Part shown: piece by piece, positions 42,786 to 49,052 of the stretch | How the letters are laid out: each line of letters starts with the position of its first letter | Position numbering within the stretch: position 1 is the first letter of the stretch | Assembly: GCF_001758785.1 (NCBI RefSeq) | Contig: NZ_LROM01000098.1 | Span: 1-49,052 of the forward strand | Length of the DNA stretch: 49,052 bases | From: Duganella phyllosphaerae | GTDB taxonomy: Bacteria > Pseudomonadota > Gammaproteobacteria > Burkholderiales > Burkholderiaceae_D | Reading direction: 5' to 3' | Made by a program: the position numbers and the translations under genes | The notes under the pieces: generated by a model | What the model saw: only the letters and a program-made list of their open reading frames with translations | What the model was told of the DNA's origin: nothing | The model's database searches: none

Positions 42786-45700
42786 ATGTGGTCTCCATTC
42801 CAATCGAAAGACAAAGGAGCCTCAAGAGCGGCGCCGCAAGCGGGCCATGCTCTGCTTATCGCTTGGGATCGCGATGGGGCGCAATTCGCCGCCGATCCGC
42901 CGTTTGACGATTGGCTGTCGGCGCCGATGTCTTTTGGCGTGGGTGTTGAACTCGCGCTGCTGCTTCGCCAGCTCGAGGAGGAGGGGTTTGTCGAATCGCG
43001 CGATGGGGTGGCCCATCTTCCATGGTCGAGCTACTACGCATTGCTTGAGTCCCCAGATCATGGCGGCGAGATTGGGCTGTTGGGCCTCCCCATGCAACAG
43101 GCCTGGAAGCCCATCCTTTCGAGCAGTGGAACGCTGGCGGACTCCGATTTTTCCGTCGCTGTCCAAGGTTGGTTAGATCCCCACGGACGGCGCCCCAATG
43201 GCAACGTCGTCGTCGAAGGCGCCGTGCTGACTTCGGGCGGCAAGTCGGCTATTCTTGACGAGGCCGTATGGCGGACTATGCGGGCCATCGCGGAGCAACG
43301 TGAACGCGGAGCCGGAGAACGTTCGCCCGACGTGAACAAGCGGGATTGGTCGGCGATCCGTACCCACGCGTCCCGCGCGGGAGCTGATTTGGCCGACTAC
43401 CTGCGCAAGACTGTGGTCCTTACCCCGGAGCGGCTGCGGATCGATCTGCGCAAGGGCGACATCGCCGGTGACAAGCTGGTGGAGGTAATACCCGGATTCG
43501 ACGGCGCGCCTCCGCGTTGGCTGGAGATGTTTGACCGCCTCGACGCAGTGCCAGAGCGCTACGAAATCCCAGATGGCAATGGCTTGGTGCACGTGCTGTT
43601 GTCGGAAGAGGCGCGGACGGTGCTCCGAGAGATTCGGCGCATGCCGGGCCGGCGCGTCGCGGGTGAGCGGGCCGAAGCGTTTGTCCGCAATCCATTCGCG
43701 ACGCTGGGCCCCGACGCGGCCAAGGTCATCGACCCGGAGCAATTTGAACGCGCGCGCGAGGACGCCGGCATTGTCTTTGCCCGATTTACCGCAAAATTTT
43801 CGCGCGACGAAACCGGGCATCTATTTGAGGTCGCGTTGATGGTCGAGGAGACGCTTCGCGGCGCAATTCAAGCTGAGCTGCTGAAATTCGAGGGTTCGTC
43901 GCAGTTGGAATCCTTCCTCAAGAAGCTCGACTCCAAGATGGCGGCTGGCGCGCAATGTTGCCATTGGCAGGGATTCGACCTCGAAATTCTGGGCGACACG
44001 CCAGCCCAAGCCGCGACGTTGCGCGAGGCCCTTGCGGATTGGCGGCAGCCCAAGCTCATCAGCGCGACTGACATCTTCGATTTGTCGAAATATTCCGAAC
44101 GCGTGGGCGGCTTTGGTGTTGAGAAGCCATATTACTCGCCCTTCATCGCCAAAAAGAGCGAGGACGCTGGATGGTTTCCCGAGAACGTCGATCTGGGATT
44201 TTGTTTCACGCCGGATGGCGGAGACGAGACCGTGGCGATCGCCTTGAACGACAGGAATTTGGGTGCTTTCCGGGACGAGCTCAACAAGGCTCGCCAAGAA
44301 AAGCGCGAAACGTTCGACTTTCCCGGCTGTCCCAAACCAGTTCCGGTGCGGTGGGCGATCGACGCCCTCGAAACCTTTGGCACGGTCCGCGACGATGTCG
44401 AGAAGGGCACGTTCGACCCCAAGAAGAATCCAATCAAGGCGCGGACGACTGAGCGCAAAGGATTGGTCGTCAAGCCGAATGTGGACGCGCTGGACTATGA
44501 GGAGCGCCGAGGCATTCTTGCAGCGCTAGGCGAACCGCCCGCGCTGCCTTCGTCATTACTTGGCCATATCATACTCAAGGAGCACCAGCTCCACGGCGTC
44601 GCTTGGCTTCAGCATTTATGGCGACACTCTCCTGCAGCTTGCCGAGGCGCTTTGCTGGCGGATGACATGGGATTGGGCAAGACTATCCAGCTACTGACAT
44701 TCATCGCCGCAGCTATCGAGCGCGAACCGGGCATCGATCCGTTCTTGGTAGTGGCGCCAGTCTCCTTGCTGGAAAATTGGAAGGAGGAGATTGCCAAGTT
44801 CTTCGCGCCTGGGGCGATGAGGGTCTTGACCCTCTACGGTCCAGATCTTGCGTCCAAACGAGTGCCCAAGGCCGCGTTGGACGAAAGCCTGATCCAAGCG
44901 GGATCGCCCAAGCTCCTTTCGCCGGGATGGCTTGGATCGGCCAATGTGGTGTTGACGACTTACGAGACGCTTCGGGACCTTGAATTCTCGTTGGCTGCCC
45001 AACGCTGGTCGGCGATGATTTGCGACGAGGCTCAAAAGATAAAGAATCCGAACGCGCTTGTGACCCGCGCGGCCAAAAAGCAGAACGCCAGGCTCAAAAT
45101 CGCTTGCACCGGAACGCCAGTCGAAAACACGCTGACCGACATCTGGTGCCTGTTCGACTTTGTCCAGCCGGGATTGCTTGGCGCGCTCAAAGACTTCGGC
45201 TCCAAGTATCGCAAGCCGATCGAATCCGAAACCGAAGATGAGAAGGTTCGCATAGAGGAACTGCGAGCGCTGATCGAGCCGCAGAAGCTCCGGCGTACCA
45301 AGGCGGAAGTCGCGAAGGATCTGCCTAAAAAGCTTGAATTCGCGGGATGTCGCGCTTTGCCCCTGTCCCAACGTCAGCGCGCGCTATATGCGGACGCCAT
45401 CGCGCAGTTCAGGGCTCGTCCTGGCGGACGCCAAGCGAGCGGCATGCAGTCGCCGCTGGGTTTGCTGCAATACTTGCGCAGGCTATGCTCCGATCCGCGC
45501 CCTCCTGGCCAACTCTCAACCGAGTCGGACTCGCTCGCGGATATCGAGAGGCACTCGCCCAAGATGGCTTGGATGCTTGGTCACTTGCAAACAGTCAAAA
45601 AAACCGGCGAGAAGGTCATCGTGTTCTGCGAGTTCAGGGACTTGCAGCGTACGCTCCAGCGAGCCATCGCGGATCGATTCGGATTCACGCCGGACGTGAT

Positions 45701-46556
45701 CAACGGCGACACGTCTGCGGACTCGGCCAATGCGAACAATCGCCAGAAGCGTATCAGGGCTTTCCAAGAGAAGCCTGGATTTGGCGTGATCGTCCTGTCG
45801 CCACTGGCCGTGGGATTTGGCGTGAACATCCAGGCGGCCAACCACGTCATCCATTTCACGCGCACATGGAATCCGGCCAAGGAGGACCAAGCCACGGATC
45901 GGGCCTATCGCATCGGCCAAGAGCGAGATGTCCATGTCTACTATCCGGTCGTCGTCGCCCACGATTTTCTCACATTCGACGCCAAGCTCGACAAGCTGCT
46001 GGACAAGAAGCGCGAGCTGTCGGCTGACATGCTCAACGGCGCCGGGGACGTGAGCCCCGCCGACTTCGGCGATTTGGAGGCTCCCGACGGCGGCAACGCA
46101 TTTAGCAACGAGCCTTTGACTACCGACGACATGGGATCGCTTGATGGCGACGCTTTCGAAGCCTTCTGCGCGCTCTTGTGGAGCAAAATGGGTTACTCGC
46201 GGACCATCAAGACTAAGCGCGTTGGCGATGGCGGCATTGACGTGGTGGCCATCAAGCGCAACGAGGGCGCTTTGATACAGTGCAAGAGCTCGGTAGTTGA
46301 GAACAAGGAGCTTGGCTGGGAGGGCGTCAAAGACGTGTCCGCCGGTTCGGCTGCATATGCGGCTCGCTATCCGGGGATCGCGTTCTCCTTGGTTGCCGTG
46401 ACAAATCGGCGCTTTAACAAGACCGCGCGAACTCAAGCCGCCGTGTTGAACGTGCAGTTGATCGAGGTCGATCAGCTCGCGGAGATGCTAACGCGCTATC
46501 CAATGAAGCGAGGAGAATTGGAGCGCTTCCTGCTTGCGAGTTGGAGTGCGGGCTGA
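42786..46556 (+). CDS. zorD: ZorD, SNF2-type helicase with C-terminal Mrr-like nuclease
   Basis: The 1,256-residue protein has an SNF2/Swi2 ATPase in the middle: Walker A LADDMGLGKTIQLLTF (about residues 624-639), DEAQ box MICDEAQKIKNP (about 745-756), CTGTPVENTLTDIW (about 772-785) and the helicase C part VIVFCEFRDLQRTLQRA with RAYRIGQERDVHVYYP (about 1,043-1,058). The last ~140 residues are a restriction-endonuclease-like domain: FEAFCALLWSKMGYS, then GGIDVVAI and LIQCKSS (D, Q-x-K of the PD-(D/E)xK core, about 1,150-1,170). In Zorya, ZorD is the effector that degrades phage DNA. AGGAG lies ten bases before the ATG, 6 bp after zorC. Confidence 0.9.
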   Translation: MWSPFQSKDKGASRAAPQAGHALLIAWDRDGAQFAADPPFDDWLSAPMSFGVGVELALLLRQLEEEGFVESRDGVAHLPWSSYYALLESPDHGGEIGLLGLPMQQAWKPILSSSGTLADSDFSVAVQGWLDPHGRRPNGNVVVEGAVLTSGGKSAILDEAVWRTMRAIAEQRERGAGERSPDVNKRDWSAIRTHASRAGADLADYLRKTVVLTPERLRIDLRKGDIAGDKLVEVIPGFDGAPPRWLEMFDRLDAVPERYEIPDGNGLVHVLLSEEARTVLREIRRMPGRRVAGERAEAFVRNPFATLGPDAAKVIDPEQFERAREDAGIVFARFTAKFSRDETGHLFEVALMVEETLRGAIQAELLKFEGSSQLESFLKKLDSKMAAGAQCCHWQGFDLEILGDTPAQAATLREALADWRQPKLISATDIFDLSKYSERVGGFGVEKPYYSPFIAKKSEDAGWFPENVDLGFCFTPDGGDETVAIALNDRNLGAFRDELNKARQEKRETFDFPGCPKPVPVRWAIDALETFGTVRDDVEKGTFDPKKNPIKARTTERKGLVVKPNVDALDYEERRGILAALGEPPALPSSLLGHIILKEHQLHGVAWLQHLWRHSPAACRGALLADDMGLGKTIQLLTFIAAAIEREPGIDPFLVVAPVSLLENWKEEIAKFFAPGAMRVLTLYGPDLASKRVPKAALDESLIQAGSPKLLSPGWLGSANVVLTTYETLRDLEFSLAAQRWSAMICDEAQKIKNPNALVTRAAKKQNARLKIACTGTPVENTLTDIWCLFDFVQPGLLGALKDFGSKYRKPIESETEDEKVRIEELRALIEPQKLRRTKAEVAKDLPKKLEFAGCRALPLSQRQRALYADAIAQFRARPGGRQASGMQSPLGLLQYLRRLCSDPRPPGQLSTESDSLADIERHSPKMAWMLGHLQTVKKTGEKVIVFCEFRDLQRTLQRAIADRFGFTPDVINGDTSADSANANNRQKRIRAFQEKPGFGVIVLSPLAVGFGVNIQAANHVIHFTRTWNPAKEDQATDRAYRIGQERDVHVYYPVVVAHDFLTFDAKLDKLLDKKRELSADMLNGAGDVSPADFGDLEAPDGGNAFSNEPLTTDDMGSLDGDAFEAFCALLWSKMGYSRTIKTKRVGDGGIDVVAIKRNEGALIQCKSSVVENKELGWEGVKDVSAGSAAYAARYPGIAFSLVAVTNRRFNKTARTQAAVLNVQLIEVDQLAEMLTRYPMKRGELERFLLASWSAG

Positions 46557-46609
46557 TTGCAACGATTGGGGGCAAGGGCGAAGAGCGGTATGAGATGACG
46601 ATCAAGGGG

Positions 46610-46850
46610 TACATTACCCGAACGTCTTGGCAAAAAGCTGCTGTTTTTTCGAGATGTCGCGCTCTTAAGTGACGCGCTTCAGTTTTTGCTTTCAGATGCC
46701 GCATTCCGTCGGCCTTGGCATCGTTGGCCTAGCGCTCGACTTCTGGCATCCCATAGTGCTTCGTCCATGCATAGATGCGGTGCACGCTAATGCCCAGTCG
46801 TTTAGCAACCTCGGCACCGCTTGCCCTCTCCCAACCAAACCTCCTGGACT
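46610..46850 (-). pseudogene. IS3-family OrfA relic
   Basis: On the minus strand the frame reads ERASGAEVAKRLGISVHRIYAW (the helix-turn-helix of IS3 OrfA), continues TKHYGMPEVER, hits a TAG, then resumes LKAKTEARHLRARHLEKTAAFCQDV, which resembles the leucine-zipper and ILKKAAAFFA end of OrfA. No orfB or inverted repeats were found. It fills most of the gap between zorD and the AbiE pair and suggests that an IS once sat at this junction. Confidence 0.65.
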
Positions 46851-46906
46851 TACGGCTCAGAAGTGCCCACATAACTCGTGGCGATTCAGAATCAGGTTGC
46901 TGTTTA

Positions 46907-46970
46907 CCCTACATATAGATAGAGTAGGGGAGTACTTGTTTTGACATTGCCATTACGGAAAGCTTAGACT
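46907..46970 (+). promoter_or_regulatory. promoter and operator-like repeat of the abiE operon
   Basis: TTGACA at 46941-46946 and TAGACT at 46965-46970 (18-bp spacer) form a good sigma-70 promoter ending 32 bp before the abiEi ATG. Upstream, CCCTAC (46907-46912) and GTAGGG (46924-46929) form an inverted repeat of the kind AbiEi-type antitoxins use for autorepression. Confidence 0.6.
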
Positions 46971-47002
46971 CAGGCACACCGAAAACCTTCGAGGCGCGCA
47001 TC

Positions 47003-47542
47003 ATGAAACAAATCGAGCTCATTAGAAAGCTAGCGCAGCTTGATCACCACGACATCTATGTCCTCACCCGCCGCGACGTCGAGAAGCTATTCCCCGAAGA
47101 ACCCGACAAAGCCATGGAAAAATCCCTCCAGCGGATGGTCTCGCAGGGCCTTCTACAGCGTGTCGCCAAAGGCCTCTACCTTAACCCCGCCGCCCGCAGC
47201 AAAAACCGCTGGGTCGCCGAGCAGATCGCCCAATCCCTGCGCCCCGGCCATCTCTCCTACGTCAGCCTCGAATCGACCCTGTCTGAATATGGCGTGATCT
47301 CCCAGATCCCCATCAGCCGCCTGACAGTCATGACGACCGGGAAAAGCGCAATCGTGGAGACTCCCTACGGCACCATCGAGTTCACCCACACCAAGCGCAG
47401 AAGCGCCGACATCATCAAGAACACGATCCACATCAAAGGCCGCCCACTTCGCATCGCCACCCGGCAGGCTGCCGTGCGCGACCTGTTGCGCGTCGGGCGT
47501 AACGCGAACATGATCGATCCGGGTGCGCTCGAAGAGACATGA
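47003..47542 (+). CDS. abiEi: AbiEi-type antitoxin (type IV TA)
   Basis: The 179-residue protein has an N-terminal winged-helix part (YVLTRRDVEKLFPEEPDKAMEKSLQRMVSQGLLQRVAKGLYL, about residues 19-60) and the HLSYVSLESTLSEYGVISQIP segment (about 83-103) diagnostic of the AbiEi/transcriptional-regulator family. AbiEi represses its operon and counteracts AbiEii without binding it directly. Its stop is followed by the strong ribosome site of the toxin gene. It has its own promoter and operator-like repeat. Confidence 0.88.
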   Translation: MKQIELIRKLAQLDHHDIYVLTRRDVEKLFPEEPDKAMEKSLQRMVSQGLLQRVAKGLYLNPAARSKNRWVAEQIAQSLRPGHLSYVSLESTLSEYGVISQIPISRLTVMTTGKSAIVETPYGTIEFTHTKRRSADIIKNTIHIKGRPLRIATRQAAVRDLLRVGRNANMIDPGALEET

Positions 47543-47556
47543 TGAGGAGGGCCGCA

Positions 47557-48594
47557 ATGAATCCCGAAAAGAAGAACTTCAATGAGCTCGTGGACCTTGC
47601 CATGGCCAGCCCGGGGCTGTCCGCGATGCGCCCGGTAGTCGAGAAGGAACTGCTGCACCACGAGATATTCCAGGCGCTCGATGCTGACGGCCTGCTCAAG
47701 GGCCTGATATTCCAGGGCGGCACGTCGCTGCGCCTGTGTCGTGGTTCCGACCGCTTTAGCGAAGATATCGATTTTGCCGGCGGCACCAGTTTCTCCGCCG
47801 CGAGCATGGAGCCGATCAAGGACTGCGTGGAGCAGCGCATTGGCGAGCGCTTCGGGCTCGACGTCTCGGTGCATCATAAGCCTGCCAAGGCCGGCGTAGA
47901 CAACGCCAGGAACGTCCACGTGGACAAATGGTGGATCTCGATCGAAACCGCACCTGAGTTGCCGATGATGCCCAGGCAGAAAATCAAGCTGGAGATCGCC
48001 AATGTTCCTGCGCACACCCGCGAGTTGGTGCCGTTGCGGGCGAACTACGATGTGCTGAGCGGCATGCCGCTGGTGCTGGTCAATACCGAGTCGCTATACG
48101 AAATCATGGCGGACAAGGTACTGGCATTCCCGACCTCGCTGTTTGATGCCAAGGGCAATCCTGGCAAACTCGACTCCGGAAAAATCCGTCATCGCGATAT
48201 CTGGGATCTTGCATGGATGGCCGGTCGCGGCGTGAAGCTGGCGCCGGAACTCGTCAGCGCCAAGCTCCACGATTACAGCGTCAAGGATTACCCGGACCTG
48301 CTTGGCGCAGCCATCGAGCGGTTGCCCGAGATCGTGGCCAGCCGCGAATTCAAGGACCAGATGACCCGCTTTATTGATGCCTCGACGGTGGCGCGCACGC
48401 TGGCTGTTGATGGGTACACCAATTACCTGGCCACCTCCGTTGGCGGCTTGTTCTCCGAGATGCAGCAGGCACTCGACCAGCCACTGCAAGAGTCAACGAC
48501 AGCAAGGCATTCTTCGCCATCGCCGGCGGCGCCGCAGACGCAAGCGACGGGTCTGAAATCCAAAGTAAAACAGAAGCAAAAGCCGCGCCGGTAA
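47557..48594 (+). CDS. abiEii: AbiEii/AbiGii-type nucleotidyltransferase toxin
   Basis: The start at ATG 47557 has a perfect AGGAGG six bases upstream, better than ATGs at 47539 and 47542. The 345-residue protein has the nucleotidyltransferase signature GLIFQGGTSLRLCRGSDRFSEDIDF (about residues 48-72; GG, then D-x-D metal ligands), then NTESLYEIMADKVLAF (about 181-196) and RHRDIWDLAWM (about 213-223), all conserved in AbiEii. The family includes GTP- or CTP-using toxins that block growth or modify tRNA. The Lys/Pro/Gln-rich C-terminal ~40 residues are variable. It forms a phage-exclusion and stabilisation module with AbiEi. Confidence 0.9.
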   Translation: MNPEKKNFNELVDLAMASPGLSAMRPVVEKELLHHEIFQALDADGLLKGLIFQGGTSLRLCRGSDRFSEDIDFAGGTSFSAASMEPIKDCVEQRIGERFGLDVSVHHKPAKAGVDNARNVHVDKWWISIETAPELPMMPRQKIKLEIANVPAHTRELVPLRANYDVLSGMPLVLVNTESLYEIMADKVLAFPTSLFDAKGNPGKLDSGKIRHRDIWDLAWMAGRGVKLAPELVSAKLHDYSVKDYPDLLGAAIERLPEIVASREFKDQMTRFIDASTVARTLAVDGYTNYLATSVGGLFSEMQQALDQPLQESTTARHSSPSPAAPQTQATGLKSKVKQKQKPRR

Positions 48595-48608
48595 AAACCA
48601 TAAGTTAC

Positions 48609-48750
48609 CATGCGCGCTGCGGCTCGGTTCGTCCAAGCAGATCGCGACAACCTCCATGCTCAGGCCGGCAGACAGCGCCATCGTCAAAACGCACGGCGAC
48701 CTCGACGCCATCTTTCCACTGCCGGCCTGCGCCGTGCAGCCATCGCCATA
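48609..48750 (-). repeat. diverged long repeat, copy B (partner at 36910-37050)
   Basis: Same orientation and about three quarters identity to copy A; it follows the abiEii stop by 15 bp. With copy A it brackets the Abi, Zorya and AbiE genes. Confidence 0.7.
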
Positions 48751-49003
48751 GGATCACACGTGCGCGCCCCGTCAAGCACAACCACGCATATTTATTTCAT
48801 TGCAAAGCACGCCTGTTTTTTCACCAAACTGAGCACGGGGGGGTAGGGTGGGGGGTAGAAAAAAATTGGCCTCGTTTTTCATAGGAGGGTTCGGCGGACA
48901 CCGTCGAATCCCAGTCCTACCTGCAAAGCAGCCTCGCCATTCCAGCCGTCCGCGCGGCGCTCGCTGTTCGCGCATGGCATTGGGCGGCAACATCTTTTTG
49001 CGT
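48751..49003. other. gene-free end region with a G-rich tract
   Basis: About 250 bp without a credible gene. It contains a G-rich tract at 48837-48855 (runs of 7, 3 and 6 G) followed by an A-run. A minus-strand frame at 48772-49023 runs into repeat sequence and is not convincing. Confidence 0.45.
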
Positions 49004-49046
49004 ATTTCGGTGAACGTGCCCACCCATTCCGGTCTATCGTGCCCAC
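49004..49046. repeat. terminal short repeats, probably the end of an IS21-family element
   Basis: Two units of a 22-bp period (ATTTCGGTGAACGTGCCCAC at 49004-49023 and ATTCCGGTCTATCGTGCCCAC-type at 49026-49046). Repeats of the type TTCCGGTGAACGTGCCCAC are found at the ends of some IS21-family elements, so such an element probably begins here and continues beyond the window. Confidence 0.55.
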
Positions 49047-49052
49047 TTGCGC

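Noticed and set aside
46669..46944. Plus-strand 91-codon frame between zorD and abiEi
   Set aside because: The opposite strand carries a recognisable IS3 OrfA relic; the plus frame is its shadow and runs into the abiE promoter.
48772..49023. Minus-strand 83-codon frame at the window end
   Set aside because: It starts inside probable IS21 terminal repeats and crosses the G-rich tract; no protein features.
1..49052. CRISPR arrays, tRNA and rRNA genes
   Set aside because: No regularly spaced repeat array, cloverleaf or rRNA signature was noticed. The only tandem repeat is the two-unit 230-bp duplication. A tRNAscan/CRISPR finder run would be decisive.

Overview
The window looks like part of an IncP-type conjugative element (plasmid, or integrated copy) from a betaproteobacterium, with Oxalobacteraceae/Burkholderiales as the best guess. 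The basis is a high-GC backbone, tra genes in the RP4 Tra1 order (traF-traG-traI-traJ / oriT / traK-traL-traM), the 3' end of trbL, a trbN-like transglycosylase, and an RP4-like nic site. I see no rRNA, tRNA or CRISPR array and no replication gene, so plasmid and ICE cannot be told apart here.

Left arm, 1-7.8 kb: end of trbL, trbN-like gene, a small membrane protein, an HNH endonuclease, a decayed IS2-like element that has cut into a polymorphic toxin (only the C-terminal Tox-REase-5 part is left) whose Imm52 immunity gene is intact, then a zeta toxin with a small upstream partner. Transfer core, 7.8-18.9 kb: a large ArdC/zincin/DUF5710/TOPRIM protein (TraC-like), TraF, TraG, TraI (Tyr22, Ser74 and His116 as in RP4) with a second gene nested in another frame (position of RP4 traH), TraJ, oriT with nic at 17148/17149, then TraK, TraL and TraM.

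Defence island, 19.3-48.6 kb. Module 1 is a five-gene rightward operon: DptF/SspF-like ATPase, DptG/SspG-like protein, DptH/SspH-like FtsK-type ATPase of about 1,800 aa, a DUF262 protein and a Ser/Thr kinase. It meets head-on a leftward sspB-sspC-sspD operon (DUF4007 nickase-like, P-loop ATPase, PAPS-reductase-like sulfurtransferase component). Together these look like a phosphorothioate (PT) modification-restriction system of the SspBCD-FGH kind with two extra genes. No cysteine desulfurase (SspA/DndA) is present. Upstream of sspB lies a LexA-like box, and an IS1595-family element has inserted at its edge. Module 2 is a complete type I Zorya operon, zorA-zorB-zorC-zorD, the last with an Mrr-like nuclease tail. 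Between them is a broken abortive-infection gene carrying a 230-bp tandem duplication. Module 3, at the far end, is an AbiEi/AbiEii toxin-antitoxin pair preceded by an IS3 orfA relic.

A diverged ~140-bp repeat at 36.91-37.05 kb and 48.61-48.75 kb brackets the Abi-Zorya-AbiE block, and the window ends in what look like terminal repeats of an IS21-family element. From the orientation of nic, traKLM and then the defence genes would enter a recipient first. Gene names for module 1 rest on domain logic and motif memory, not on a database search.
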